NCBI GenBank assembly: GCA_963747595.1
Contig: CAVVFO010000002.1
Span: 868,001 to 932,000, forward strand
Direction of reading: 5' to 3'
Source of the DNA: Oleiagrimonas sp963747595
Lineage (GTDB): Bacteria; Pseudomonadota; Gammaproteobacteria; Xanthomonadales; Rhodanobacteraceae
DNA length: 64,000 bases
How positions within the stretch are numbered: position 1 is the first letter of the stretch; each line of letters starts with the position of its first letter. The notes under the pieces are model-generated. The model made no database searches and had not been told where the DNA came from. It saw only the letters and a list, made by a program, of their open reading frames with translations. Shown here in pieces: positions 17,512 through 26,255 of this stretch. A program made the translations under genes and the position numbers.

Positions 17512-17530
17512 TGCCCGCCACCTCGCGCCA

Positions 17531-17577
17531 AAAAAATGCTCAGGATTGCCCCCTTAAGGTGATCTGATCAATCCTGA
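17531..17577 (-). terminator. Terminator after hicBA
   Basis: Inverted arms TCAGGATTG (17540-17548) and CAATCCTGA (17569-17577) form a perfect 9-bp stem. On the minus strand the stem is followed by GCATTTTTTTGG, a clear T-tract. It begins 7 bp after the hicA stop codon and separates hicBA from the tfoX-like gene. Confidence 0.75.
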
Positions 17578-17583
17578 AAACTG

Positions 17584-17790
17584 TCAGAGCCGTGTCGGCT
17601 CGGAAATACCTAGATCATCGCAAATTTTCTGGACAAGATGATTATTAACCTCCCGGTGCCGGGGGGGGGGGGGGGGGGCTGCGCTGCGTTTCCCTGATAC
17701 GGAATGTACCCACCATGAGTGCTTACCGCTTTCACGCAGAAGTTCGCAGCCCTGAGCACGAAGATGCGCGAGGAGATCGCGCCGCTTCAT
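17584..17790 (-). CDS. hicA: HicA-family toxin with polyproline insertion
   Basis: HicA toxins are small mRNA interferases with a double-stranded RNA-binding fold. This 68-aa protein has the family start MKRRDLLAHLRAQGCELL, the catalytic histidine (His24 in GKHSWW) and the C-terminal NHLVQKICDDLGI. Between the usual KRS and PRH elements it carries a run of five prolines (residues 39-43) encoded by an 18-base C tract on the coding strand; related proteins have only one or two residues there. Any length change not divisible by three would destroy the C-terminal half. It overlaps hicB by 4 bp and follows it. Confidence 0.85.
   Translation of the reverse strand: MKRRDLLAHLRAQGCELLRESGKHSWWVHSVSGKRSAAPPPPPRHREVNNHLVQKICDDLGISEPTRL
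17661..17678. repeat. 18-base poly(G) tract inside hicA
   Basis: Eighteen consecutive G on the given strand (C on the hicA coding strand), by far the longest homopolymer noticed in the window. Its length is divisible by three, so hicA stays open. Tracts of this length are typical of slipped-strand phase-variable genes and are also prone to sequencing error. Confidence 0.95.
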
Positions 17791-17999
17791 AAGGCGATAG
17801 AGAACTCTTCGTAGTCATTTCCAGCAGCATCCCGAGCGTCGGCGCGATTGAACTCGATGGCTTCGCTGAGAGTGGTAAGCAGCGAGGCCAGAAGCTCTTC
17901 TCGCGACGCTTCTGGGCAATTGACGCCGGTCACTTCCTCAACCCAGCCAATCCAGACGCCCTCATCGTGTTTTATGACAGCTGTGTATGTTTGCTGCAT
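17787..17999 (-). CDS. hicB: HicB-family antitoxin
   Basis: A 70-aa partial RNase H-fold antitoxin that should bind and block HicA. It shows YTAVIKHDEGVWIGWVEEV, the conserved GVNCPEA turn and LSEAIEFNRADA. It lacks a C-terminal DNA-binding domain, so any autoregulation would need another protein or the complex itself. It precedes hicA with a 4-bp overlap, the antitoxin-first order. The patch is less GC-rich than its neighbours, and together with the tfoX-like gene it looks like a recent accessory insertion. Confidence 0.88.
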   Translation of the reverse strand: MQQTYTAVIKHDEGVWIGWVEEVTGVNCPEASREELLASLLTTLSEAIEFNRADARDAAGNDYEEFSIAL

Positions 18000-18226
18000 A
18001 GCACCAACCTCCGTTTGGACCTTATTTTACTCGAAAGCACCGGCTGTTCTAACGCTCAAGTAGTTAAGCGGCGTTCGATAGCACCCACCGCTTGGACGCC
18101 GAGTCAGACCTTTACGCCGGCGTCCGTTACGGCTACTGCTGCTTTCGAAGCTGGCGGCAACACCATTGCAGCAAGCAAGCGTTGAAAGATGCTTACGACA
18201 ATTGCGACGAATAGTAGCGCCAAGCA

Positions 18227-19588
18227 TCAATCGGCAGCCAGCGCCTCCACTGCGGCCTTGTAACGCACGGCGATACGCTCCTGATCGTGATGCCGGTGAT
18301 CGCGGATCACCCAGCGGCCGGCCACCATGACGTCGCGGACCAGTGGCGCGTTGCCAGCGAACAGGAAGCTGTCCATCAGGCTGTCGCTATCGCGGGCGGC
18401 CAGCCACGGCGAGGCGTCGTCCAGCACGATGAGATCGGCGCGCCTGCCGGGCGTCAGCGCATCGGCCGGCAGGCCGGCAGCCTGCGCACCGCCCGCCTGC
18501 GCCGCGCGCCACAGGGTTTCACCGACGCTGGCGCCGGGCGTACGCGCCGCGATGTTGCGGTGCCGGGTCGACAGGCGCTGGCCGTATTCCAGCCAACGCA
18601 GCTCTTCCACCGGCGACACGGAGATATGCGAATCCGAGCCGATGCCCAGCCGGCCGCCCGCATCCAGATAGTCGGCCAGCGGAAACAGGCCGTCGCCGAG
18701 GTTGGCCTCGGTGGTGGGACACAGCCCCACCACGGCGCCGCTGGACGCCACGCGCCGGGTTTCCCCGGCCGTCATTTGCGTGGCGTGGATCAGGCACCAG
18801 CGCGCATCGACCTGCGCATGATCCAGCAGCCATTCCACCGGTCGCGCATCGCGCACGGCCATGCTGTCCTGCACTTCGCCGATCTGTTCGGCCACGTGGA
18901 TGTGGATCGGTCCGTCCTGCGCCGCCGGCATCGCCAGCACCTCGCGCATGGCCTCGGGCGGCACTGCGCGCAGCGAATGCAGGGCGATCCCGGTGGTCAT
19001 GAGCGGCCCCTTGCGCGCCTGCAGCCTGTCCAGTAGATCCAGATAGCTCTCCAGCGTCTGCCCGAAACGGCGCTGGCGCTGTGCCAGTGGTCGGCCGTCG
19101 AAGCCGCCGCACATGTACAGCACCGGCAGCAGGGTCAGGCCGATGCCGGCCTCGGCCGCGGCCTTGATCAACGCCATCGACATCGCCGCCGGATCGGCAT
19201 ACGGCGTGCCATCGGGCTGATGATGCAGGTAGTGGAACTCGCACACATGCGTGTAGCCGGCGCGCAGCATCTCCACGTACAGCTGCGTGGCGATGGCGCG
19301 CAGGGCCTCCGGCCCCAGGCGCGAGGCGAAGGCATACATGGTTTCGCGCCAGGTCCAGAAGCTGTCTTCGCCCTTTCCGCGGCGTTCGGCCAACCCGGCC
19401 ATGGCGCGCTGGAAGGCATGCGAATGCAGGTTGGTCATGCCGGGGAGCACATAACGCCCCAGGAACTCGCCTGCCGCTTCGGCATCCGACGAAACGACGT
19501 CGCCGCTGGACTGGATGCCGAGGCGCGCCCCCTTTAGCCAGCCATCGGGAGTCCACAGACAATCGGCGTTGTAGTTGGTCACAGTCAT
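18227..19588 (-). CDS. hutF: Formimidoylglutamate deiminase
   Basis: Amidohydrolase converting N-formimidoyl-L-glutamate to N-formyl-L-glutamate and ammonia in the five-step histidine degradation route. The 453-aa protein has the zinc-site motif NLHSHAFQRAM, a central HVAEQIGEVQD histidine, and GIGSDSH for the metal-binding aspartate. An in-frame extension to 19693 overlaps the divergent gene; the ATG at 19586-19588 gives the standard MTVTNYNADCLW start. hutI lies 3.3 kb away on the other strand. The formylglutamate deformylase needed next is not in the window. Confidence 0.93.
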   Translation of the reverse strand: MTVTNYNADCLWTPDGWLKGARLGIQSSGDVVSSDAEAAGEFLGRYVLPGMTNLHSHAFQRAMAGLAERRGKGEDSFWTWRETMYAFASRLGPEALRAIATQLYVEMLRAGYTHVCEFHYLHHQPDGTPYADPAAMSMALIKAAAEAGIGLTLLPVLYMCGGFDGRPLAQRQRRFGQTLESYLDLLDRLQARKGPLMTTGIALHSLRAVPPEAMREVLAMPAAQDGPIHIHVAEQIGEVQDSMAVRDARPVEWLLDHAQVDARWCLIHATQMTAGETRRVASSGAVVGLCPTTEANLGDGLFPLADYLDAGGRLGIGSDSHISVSPVEELRWLEYGQRLSTRHRNIAARTPGASVGETLWRAAQAGGAQAAGLPADALTPGRRADLIVLDDASPWLAARDSDSLMDSFLFAGNAPLVRDVMVAGRWVIRDHRHHDQERIAVRYKAAVEALAAD

Positions 19589-19686
19589 GCGCATTCCGCG
19601 AGATGAGAAGTTCGGTCTGGGTCTGGTTGCAGTGTAACGGCCACATTTTGACCTGTGTTTTACGTCCCCCATGAGACACTGATCCG

Positions 19687-21255
19687 ATGGCAACCAAACG
19701 TACCGGCACCCCGTCCCGTCTCACCATCCGTCAGGCCACCCTGGACGACGTCCCGCAACTGGTCGATCTGACCGCCAGCGTCTACACCACCGAGTGGGGC
19801 CACTCGGCGGAGATGCTGCGCGGCCAGCAGGCACACTTCCCGCAGGGGCAATTCGTCGCCGAATACGATGGCCGCGTGGTGGGTTACTGCGCCACGTTCC
19901 GCATCGACGAGGCCGCGGCGCTGGCACCGCACACCTGGACGCAGATCACCGGCGGCGGCTTCGGTTCGCGCCACGACCCGCACGGCGACTGGCTGTACGG
20001 CATGGAGGTGGTGGTCAACCCCGAGTTCCGCGGCATGCGCATCGGCCAGAGGCTGTACAAGGCGCGCAAGCGGCTGTGCATGGACCTGAAGCTGCGCGGC
20101 ATCGTGTTCGGCGGTCGCATGCCGGCACTGGCCAAGCGGGTGAAAAAATACGGCTCGCCGCAGGAGTACATGCAGGCGGTGATCGACGGCCGCCAGCGCG
20201 ACCCGACCATGAGCTTCCAGTTGCGCAACGATTTCGAGTGCATCGGCCTGCTGCGCGAGTACGTGCCCTCGGACCACGCATCGCTGGGCTACGCCGCACA
20301 CATGATCTGGCGCAACCCGGACCTGCATGATCACCCCGACGTGCCGCACGTCTCCAACGGCCCGCCGTTCCCCGCGACGGTGCGTGTGGCCTCGGTGCAG
20401 TACCAGCAGCGGCGCATCACATCGTTCGACGAGTTCGCCACGCAGATTGAGTACTTCACCGACATCGCCGCGGACTACAACGCGGATTTCGTCACGTTCC
20501 CGGAAATGATCACGCTGCAGCTGCTGTCGATCGAAAACGCCGAGCTCTCGCCGGTGCAGTCTATCCGTCGCCTGAGCGACTACACGCCGCAGGTGAAGGA
20601 GCTGTTCAGCCGTCTGGCCGTGCACTACAACATCAACATCATCGGTGGCTCGCACCCCACGCTCATGGACGATGGCGACATCCACAACGTCAGCTACATC
20701 TGCCTGCGCGACGGCGCCATCCACGAGCAGGAAAAAATCCATCCCACGCCCAGCGAGCGCAACGTCTGGAACGTCACCGGCGGTGACAGCGCCACCATGA
20801 TCCAGACCGACTGCGGCCCTATCGGCGTTATCATCTGCTACGACAACGAGTTCCCGGAAGTGGCGCGGCACCTCATCGACCAGGGCGCGCTGATCCTGTT
20901 TGCGCCGTTCTGCACCGACGTGCGCGAGGGCTACCTGCGCGTGCGCTACAGCTGCCAGGCCTGCGCGGTGAGCAACCAGTGCTACATGGTGCTGTCGGGC
21001 AACGTGGGCAACCTGCCCGGGGTCAACAATTTCGACATTCAGTACGCGCAGAGCTGCATCCTCACGCCCTGCGATTTCCCGTTCGCACGCGACGGCGTGG
21101 CAGCCGATTCCACCCCCAATACCGAAACCGTGCTGTTTGCCGACCTGAGTCTGGAAAATCTGGCGCGCGCGCGCAATTCGGGCACCGTCACCAACCTCAA
21201 GGATCGACGCTTCGACCTCTATGAAACCCGCTGGAGGCGAAACAAACCCGCTTGA
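19687..21255 (+). CDS. GNAT acetyltransferase fused to nitrilase-family hydrolase
   Basis: A 522-aa two-domain protein. Residues ~10-190 form a GNAT fold (RLTIRQATLDDVPQLVDL; acetyl-CoA loop region RGMRIGQRLYKARKRL). Residues ~235-510 are a carbon-nitrogen hydrolase with a complete catalytic triad: Glu in TFPEMITLQL, Lys in HEQEKIHPTPSER and Cys in VIICYDNEFPE. This fusion is a widespread but poorly characterised bacterial family. It is divergent from hutF with only 98 bp between start codons, so shared regulation is possible. The true substrate is unknown; amide hydrolysis coupled to acylation is a guess. Confidence 0.88.
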   Translation: MATKRTGTPSRLTIRQATLDDVPQLVDLTASVYTTEWGHSAEMLRGQQAHFPQGQFVAEYDGRVVGYCATFRIDEAAALAPHTWTQITGGGFGSRHDPHGDWLYGMEVVVNPEFRGMRIGQRLYKARKRLCMDLKLRGIVFGGRMPALAKRVKKYGSPQEYMQAVIDGRQRDPTMSFQLRNDFECIGLLREYVPSDHASLGYAAHMIWRNPDLHDHPDVPHVSNGPPFPATVRVASVQYQQRRITSFDEFATQIEYFTDIAADYNADFVTFPEMITLQLLSIENAELSPVQSIRRLSDYTPQVKELFSRLAVHYNINIIGGSHPTLMDDGDIHNVSYICLRDGAIHEQEKIHPTPSERNVWNVTGGDSATMIQTDCGPIGVIICYDNEFPEVARHLIDQGALILFAPFCTDVREGYLRVRYSCQACAVSNQCYMVLSGNVGNLPGVNNFDIQYAQSCILTPCDFPFARDGVAADSTPNTETVLFADLSLENLARARNSGTVTNLKDRRFDLYETRWRRNKPA

Positions 21256-21294
21256 GGGCAAGCCGCGGCGGCGCATATCTGACATAATGGGCGG

Positions 21295-22809
21295 ATGCCC
21301 GAGTCACCCTCGTCCTCGTCGAAGTCCTCCAACCCACGGCTGCAGAGGCTCCTGGGCCACGAGTTCTTCGCGCCGCACGAGTGGAAACGCCGCATCGCGT
21401 TGTGGACCGGCGCGATCCTCGTGGCGCTGGCCGCCATCGTTTTCGCCAAGGCTGCCGACTGGGCGTTCGAGCTGTTCCAGTTCATCCTGAGCTACGGCAT
21501 CTGGATCCCCCTGCTGATGACCCCCGTGGTCTTCGGGCTGATGGCCTGGGCCACCGAAGGCAGGATGCGCGCCACCCGCGGCAGCGGCATTCCGCAGGTC
21601 ATCGGCACCCTGCACATCGAGGACGAGGGGTTTCGTCACCGCATGCTGGCGCTGCCGATTGCCGGCGTGAAGATGGTCCTGACCCTCATCGCGCTGGCGG
21701 TGGGCGCATCCATTGGCCGCGAAGGCCCCACCGTGCACGTGGGCGCAGGTCTTTTCTACGCCTTCGGCCGGCGCTTCGGCTTCACCGACCCCAAGGCCGC
21801 CTCGCGTTTCATTCTCGCCGGCGGCGCTGCCGGCATCGCCGCAGCGTTCAATGCGCCGCTGGCCGGCGTGGTCTTTGCCATCGAGGAGCTGGCCGGCGCG
21901 TTCGAGCATCGTTTTTCCGGTCTGCTGCTGACCGCCGTGATCGTCGGCGGTGTGGTGTCGCTGGGCATCATGGGCAACTATTCCTACTTCGGCGAAGTGC
22001 AGGCCAGCCTCAACCTGCACCAGGCCTGGGCCGCCGTGCTGCTGACCGGCCTGGTAGGCGGCGTTCTGGGCGGGCTGTTTGCACGGCTGATTCTGCTCAG
22101 CCGCAGTGGTCCGCTGGCCTACATCGGCAAGCTGCGCTCGCGCGCGCCGGTGCTGTTCGCCGTGGCCTGCGGCCTGGCGCTGGCCGGACTCGGCGTGATT
22201 TCCCACAACAACATCTACGGCACAGGCTACGAACAGGCCCGCGCCTTTGCGCAGGAAGCGGCGACGACACCCGGCCACGCGTTCGGCATCTACAAGCTGC
22301 TGGCCAATGTGGTGTCGTACTGGTCCGGCATTCCCGGCGGCATCTTCTCTCCGGCCCTGGCCGTGGGCGCCGGCCTGGGGCACAACATCGCGCATTTTCT
22401 GCCGGGGACACCGGAAGCGGCCGTGGTGTTGCTCGGCATGAGCGCATATCTCTCCGGCGTGACGGGGGCGCCGCTGACCTCGGCGGTGATCGCCATGGAG
22501 CTGACCGACAACCAGGACATGGTCATTCCGGTCATGGCTGCCTGCCTGATCGCGCGCGCCGCCGCGTCGCTGTTCAGCCCCACGCCGGTCTACAAGGATT
22601 TCGCCGAACGCATGGTGCAGGATTTTGAACGCCAGAAGGTAGCCCAGGCGGAAGCTTCCGAGCGCGAGCGGGCGGAAATCGAGGCGCTGGAAAATGCCCG
22701 CCAGACCAGCGCCTACGCCGAGCAGGCGGCACCGCCGGAAGCCGAATCGGATGACACCAAGGCAATCACGGACCAGGACAGTCCCGGACCATCGGAAAAA
22801 ACCGACTGA
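21295..22809 (+). CDS. clcA: ClC-family chloride channel/antiporter
   Basis: A 504-aa ClC protein with the selectivity-filter motifs RGSGIPQV, GREGPTVH (gating glutamate present) and GGIFSPALAVGAG, plus the internal AAAFNAPLAGVVFAIEEL helix. The C-terminus is a charged tail of about 80 residues without CBS domains. Proton/chloride antiport in E. coli ClcA helps extreme acid resistance by electrically compensating glutamate decarboxylation; a gadB gene is encoded at 52.2 kb. Whether this one is an antiporter depends on the internal proton-glutamate, which I did not align. It starts 39 bp after the GNAT-nitrilase gene. Confidence 0.92.
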   Translation: MPESPSSSSKSSNPRLQRLLGHEFFAPHEWKRRIALWTGAILVALAAIVFAKAADWAFELFQFILSYGIWIPLLMTPVVFGLMAWATEGRMRATRGSGIPQVIGTLHIEDEGFRHRMLALPIAGVKMVLTLIALAVGASIGREGPTVHVGAGLFYAFGRRFGFTDPKAASRFILAGGAAGIAAAFNAPLAGVVFAIEELAGAFEHRFSGLLLTAVIVGGVVSLGIMGNYSYFGEVQASLNLHQAWAAVLLTGLVGGVLGGLFARLILLSRSGPLAYIGKLRSRAPVLFAVACGLALAGLGVISHNNIYGTGYEQARAFAQEAATTPGHAFGIYKLLANVVSYWSGIPGGIFSPALAVGAGLGHNIAHFLPGTPEAAVVLLGMSAYLSGVTGAPLTSAVIAMELTDNQDMVIPVMAACLIARAAASLFSPTPVYKDFAERMVQDFERQKVAQAEASERERAEIEALENARQTSAYAEQAAPPEAESDDTKAITDQDSPGPSEKTD

Positions 22810-22869
22810 CGTCCACCCTGCTTGATCCAGCAGATACACTCGAGGGCCTGCCATCCAGCCAGGTTCTTC

Positions 22870-24105
22870 ATGTCCGACCGCCCTCTCGATCTGCTTGTCA
22901 TTCGCGCCCGCGTGGCAACCCTTGCCGGTGCCGAGCCATTGCACGTCATGCCCGCCGCCGCCATCGGATGCCGCGATGGCCGTATCGTGTGGGTCGGCCC
23001 CATGACCGGGCTGCCGCCGATGATGCGTCAGCATGCCACTCGCGTGGAGGATGCCGGCGATGCCCTGGTCACTCCCGGCCTGATCGACTGCCACACCCAT
23101 GCGGTCTTCGCCGGCACGCGCGCACACGAATTCGACATGCGGCTGAATGGCGCCAGCTACGCCGAGATCGCCGCAGCCGGCGGAGGCATCCTCTCCAGCG
23201 TGAAAGCCACAGGCGAGGCCGACGAGGACACGCTGGTCGAACAATCCCTGCCCCGCGTGCGCGCACTCATGGCCGACGGCGTCAGCACGCTGGAAATCAA
23301 GTCCGGGTACGGGCTGACCCTGGAGAGCGAAGCCCGCATGTTGCGCGCTGCGCGGCGCATCGGCGACGAACTGGGCATCGAAGTGCGCAGCACGTTCCTG
23401 GGGTTGCACGCGCTGCCGCCGAGCTACAAAGAACGGCGGACGGAGTATGTCGACCTGGTCTGCGACGAGATATTGCCCGCACTCGCTGAACAGGGGCTGG
23501 TGGACGCGGTGGATGCCTTCTGCGAGAACATCGCCTTCACGCGTGCGGAGACCAGGCGCGTCTTCGAGCGTGCACACGCGCTCGACCTGCCGGTGAAGCT
23601 GCACGCGGAACAACTCTCGGACATGGATGGCGCGGCGCTGGTCGCCGAGTTCGGCGGCCTGTCCGCCGATCACCTGGAACACCTCAGCGACGCGGGTGTG
23701 CGCGCCATGGCTGAGGCGGGTACGGTCGCCGTGTTGCTGCCCGGCGCCTTCTACGCCCTGCGCGACACGCGCCAGCCACCCATCGCCGCCCTGCGTGAAC
23801 AGGGTGTGCCGATGGCTGTCGCCACCGATCTCAACCCGGGCACCGCACCTCTGCTCTCGCTGCGACTGGCGGCCAACATGGCCTGCACGCTGTTCCGTTT
23901 GACACCTGCCGAGGCATTGCTCGGCGTCACCGTGAATGCCGCGCGCGCCCTGGGGCTGGATGACCGCGGCACGCTCGAGGTGGGCAAGCGCGCCGACCTG
24001 GCCGTCTGGGATGTGCATGACCCGGCTGAATTGTGCTACTGGATCGGTGGCACGCTGCTGCGCCGCCTGTTCGTGGCCGGCAAGGGCACTGATTCACCGG
24101 GGTGA
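22870..24105 (+). CDS. hutI: Imidazolonepropionase
   Basis: Third enzyme of histidine degradation: opens imidazolone-5-propionate to N-formimidoyl-L-glutamate, the substrate of HutF. The 411-aa protein has PGLIDCHTHAVFAGTR (metal site), KSGYGLTLESE, KLHAEQLSD with the zinc-site histidine and ATDLNPGTAP. The ATG at 22870 is chosen over an in-frame upstream start because it gives the usual MSDRPLDLL. hutU, hutH and hutG are not in the window, so the pathway genes are scattered. Confidence 0.95.
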   Translation: MSDRPLDLLVIRARVATLAGAEPLHVMPAAAIGCRDGRIVWVGPMTGLPPMMRQHATRVEDAGDALVTPGLIDCHTHAVFAGTRAHEFDMRLNGASYAEIAAAGGGILSSVKATGEADEDTLVEQSLPRVRALMADGVSTLEIKSGYGLTLESEARMLRAARRIGDELGIEVRSTFLGLHALPPSYKERRTEYVDLVCDEILPALAEQGLVDAVDAFCENIAFTRAETRRVFERAHALDLPVKLHAEQLSDMDGAALVAEFGGLSADHLEHLSDAGVRAMAEAGTVAVLLPGAFYALRDTRQPPIAALREQGVPMAVATDLNPGTAPLLSLRLAANMACTLFRLTPAEALLGVTVNAARALGLDDRGTLEVGKRADLAVWDVHDPAELCYWIGGTLLRRLFVAGKGTDSPG

Positions 24106-24124
24106 AACCACTAGACCGGGAACA

Positions 24125-25303
24125 TCAACCCAGTGGTGCGCGGGAGGACAGGCGCGAGGCAAATGCGCGGAAACGCGAACGCTGATCGGAAGCAAGATGC
24201 GCATCGACCACCGGATGCGTGATCAACGGATTGACCCGGCGATGATGCTTCCACAGCTCGAAGTACACGTGCGGCCCGGTGGACAGCCCCGTGCTGCCGA
24301 CGTAACCGATCACCTGCCCCACATGCACGTGCGTGCCGGGATGGATCCCATGGGCAAAGCGATGCAGGTGGCCGTAACGCGTCATGATGCCGTGGGCGTC
24401 GCGCAACTCCAGCATGCGGCCGTAATTGCCGTGCCATGCAGCCATCTTCACGGTGCCACCCAGCGCTGCGCGAATGGGCGTGCCCAGCGGCGCGGCAAAA
24501 TCGATGCCCTTGTGGAACTCGCGACGCTTCAGCACCGGATTGATGCGCCAGCCCCAGCCGGATGAAATACGTGCGTGACGCACCGGCGGCAGCATTGCCA
24601 GGATGCGAATACCGTGTGCATGGTCGCCCAGCAGGTATTGATGCCCGCTGCCATCGACATAATGGAAAATGCGATGGTGTGTGCCGTTGAGGGTGACATC
24701 GATGCACAACAGGTGATCGTGGCGATCCGAGGGCGCGCCATAGAAGGTGGCCACCAGCCTGGCGTCGGCCGGCAACTTCGCCGGCAAGGTGTGATCGGCA
24801 GCAAGATAGGTCTGCAACGCCTCGGTGAGGCGCCAGGAGACATGGTGCGCATGCAGCGACTTGGCGACGGAATCACCGACCTTGAATGCAACCCTGGCGA
24901 TTTCACGCCTGCTGCGTTGGCCGGGTGAGGACAGTGCCGACACCTGACCATGATGCGCCACGATCAGTGCATTCAGCTGCCAGCCGCCGCCGAGCTGTGG
25001 CGTCGCGCACGCCACCAGGGCATCGCCCGGGCGCAGTTGCGACAGCGCATCCGCATTGCCATGCAGTCCCAGCCAGCGCATCACGCCGTCGGCATTCACG
25101 CCGGCATCGCGCAGCATGCTGTACGCTGAATCGCCGGAGGCGACGGTCATGCGGAACAAGGTGCACGGCTGGCGCTGCGCGACGTGGCTGTGCGACACGG
25201 CCATGTGCGAATTGATGGACCCCGCGCCCCGGGCGGCCCCTGTGGTCAAGGGCAGCAATAGCGACGCCAACGCCGCCAGCAGGAAGATGCGGGTGAATGC
25301 CAT
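24125..25303 (-). CDS. M23/LytM-domain exported protein, probably degenerate active site
   Basis: A 392-aa exported protein: signal peptide in residues 1-25 (FLLAALASLLLPLTTGA), an OapA/LysM-like middle region, then a LytM domain from about residue 240. The domain retains His264 and Asp268 in HKGIDFAAP and His312 in YGHLH. The final zinc-site motif, normally HxH, reads GPHVYFE, so the second His is Tyr347. Without this ligand, zinc endopeptidase activity is doubtful, and the protein may act as an amidase activator like EnvC or NlpD. Zur lies upstream on the same strand. Confidence 0.85.
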   Translation of the reverse strand: MAFTRIFLLAALASLLLPLTTGAARGAGSINSHMAVSHSHVAQRQPCTLFRMTVASGDSAYSMLRDAGVNADGVMRWLGLHGNADALSQLRPGDALVACATPQLGGGWQLNALIVAHHGQVSALSSPGQRSRREIARVAFKVGDSVAKSLHAHHVSWRLTEALQTYLAADHTLPAKLPADARLVATFYGAPSDRHDHLLCIDVTLNGTHHRIFHYVDGSGHQYLLGDHAHGIRILAMLPPVRHARISSGWGWRINPVLKRREFHKGIDFAAPLGTPIRAALGGTVKMAAWHGNYGRMLELRDAHGIMTRYGHLHRFAHGIHPGTHVHVGQVIGYVGSTGLSTGPHVYFELWKHHRRVNPLITHPVVDAHLASDQRSRFRAFASRLSSRAPLG

Positions 25304-25461
25304 GGAAATCCGTGGTTGGGGTACGAACGCGAAACGCCAAAGTTATTTGTGGAATGTTCGCACCTGCGAACACTGCGTTCAAGGGTGGAGTGCGTTTTTT
25401 GTGACATCCATCCGCCCGTCACTGCATACGCGGGGCCGCCCAGCCGCCGGGCAGGGTTCTG

Positions 25462-25944
25462 TCAGTCCTGGCGACAGGCGCGGCACACGCCATGCACTTC
25501 CAGGGTCTGTGCCTGCGGCCGGAATCCCATGGATTCGGCCTGAGTGGAAATCAGTTGCGCCACGCGCTCGTCACAGACCTCGAATGCACTGGAGCAGACA
25601 TCGCAGATCAGAAACGGGACCTGGTGCGCCTCGGCCGGATGATGGCAGGAGACAAAGGCATTGACCGACTCCAGCTTGTGGATGAAGCCGTTGCCATGCA
25701 GAAAATCCAGCGCCCGATAGATGGTGGGTGGTGCGGCGCCATCGTGGCTTTCACGCAGACGGTCCAGCAGATCGTAGGCCTTGACCGGTTTGTCCTCGGC
25801 CGCCATCAATTCCAGCACCCGCCGCCGCAACGGCGTCAGGCGCAGGCCACGCTCGCTGCAGGCCTGCTCGACTTCGCGCACGAACAGATCGGCATCACGC
25901 AGATGACGGTGGTAATGCACGGATTTTCCGGTGGCTGCGTTCAT
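25462..25944 (-). CDS. zur: Fur-family regulator, probably Zur
   Basis: A 160-aa Fur-fold repressor. It has an N-terminal winged helix (LRLTPLRRRVLELM, TIYRALDFL), then the metal-binding half with SCHHPAEAHQVPF and structural zinc cysteines Cys114/Cys117 (CDVC) and Cys154/Cys157 (CRAC). The second CxxC pair at the extreme C-terminus and the HHPAEAHQ segment are Zur-like rather than Fur-like. The ATG at 25942-25944 is the normal start; a longer frame to 26175 overlaps another gene. Known Zur proteins repress zinc uptake when zinc is plentiful. Confidence 0.85.
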   Translation of the reverse strand: MNAATGKSVHYHRHLRDADLFVREVEQACSERGLRLTPLRRRVLELMAAEDKPVKAYDLLDRLRESHDGAAPPTIYRALDFLHGNGFIHKLESVNAFVSCHHPAEAHQVPFLICDVCSSAFEVCDERVAQLISTQAESMGFRPQAQTLEVHGVCRACRQD

Positions 25945-25976
25945 GAAAACGTGAGGACCGCGATCCCGACATGATA

Positions 25977-26243
25977 TCACTGGCGCGCCGACGACTTCGG
26001 CCGCCGCCCACGCACCACGATGACCGCCCAGCCGATGGGCCCCAGCAGCGCCGCCCACGCCACGCCCTCGCCGATGCGTCCCCGCCACCAGCCGAGTAAT
26101 GCACCACCGGTCAGCCAGAGCACGTTGAACCACAACAGCTGCCACCACGGCACCAGTTCCAGCAAGCGGACGCACACCTGCCAGAACGCGCCGGGCGCGG
26201 TCAGATCGATGCCCTGCGTCGCCCTGGCGATCAGGTCACCCAT
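25977..26243 (-). CDS. Small membrane protein, unknown function
   Basis: An 88-aa protein with two hydrophobic helices (LLWFNVLWLTGGALLGWW and VAWAALLGPIGWAVIVV) separated by a short basic turn GRIGEG, and a basic C-terminus. It sits 12 bp after gltX on the same strand and 32 bp before zur, so cotranscription with gltX is likely. I do not recognise a named family. Confidence 0.6.
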   Translation of the reverse strand: MGDLIARATQGIDLTAPGAFWQVCVRLLELVPWWQLLWFNVLWLTGGALLGWWRGRIGEGVAWAALLGPIGWAVIVVRGRRPKSSARQ

Positions 26244-26255
26244 GCCGGCACGCTC

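Noticed and set aside
18040..18110. Integron attC-like site near TTCTAAC and GTTAAGC after hicB
   Set aside because: The short matches lack the full paired core sites and fold of attC, and no second copy flanks the hicBA or tfoX genes.
21304..24018. 904-aa open frame antisense to clcA and hutI
   Set aside because: Same reason: antisense to two clear enzymes with no homologous features of its own.
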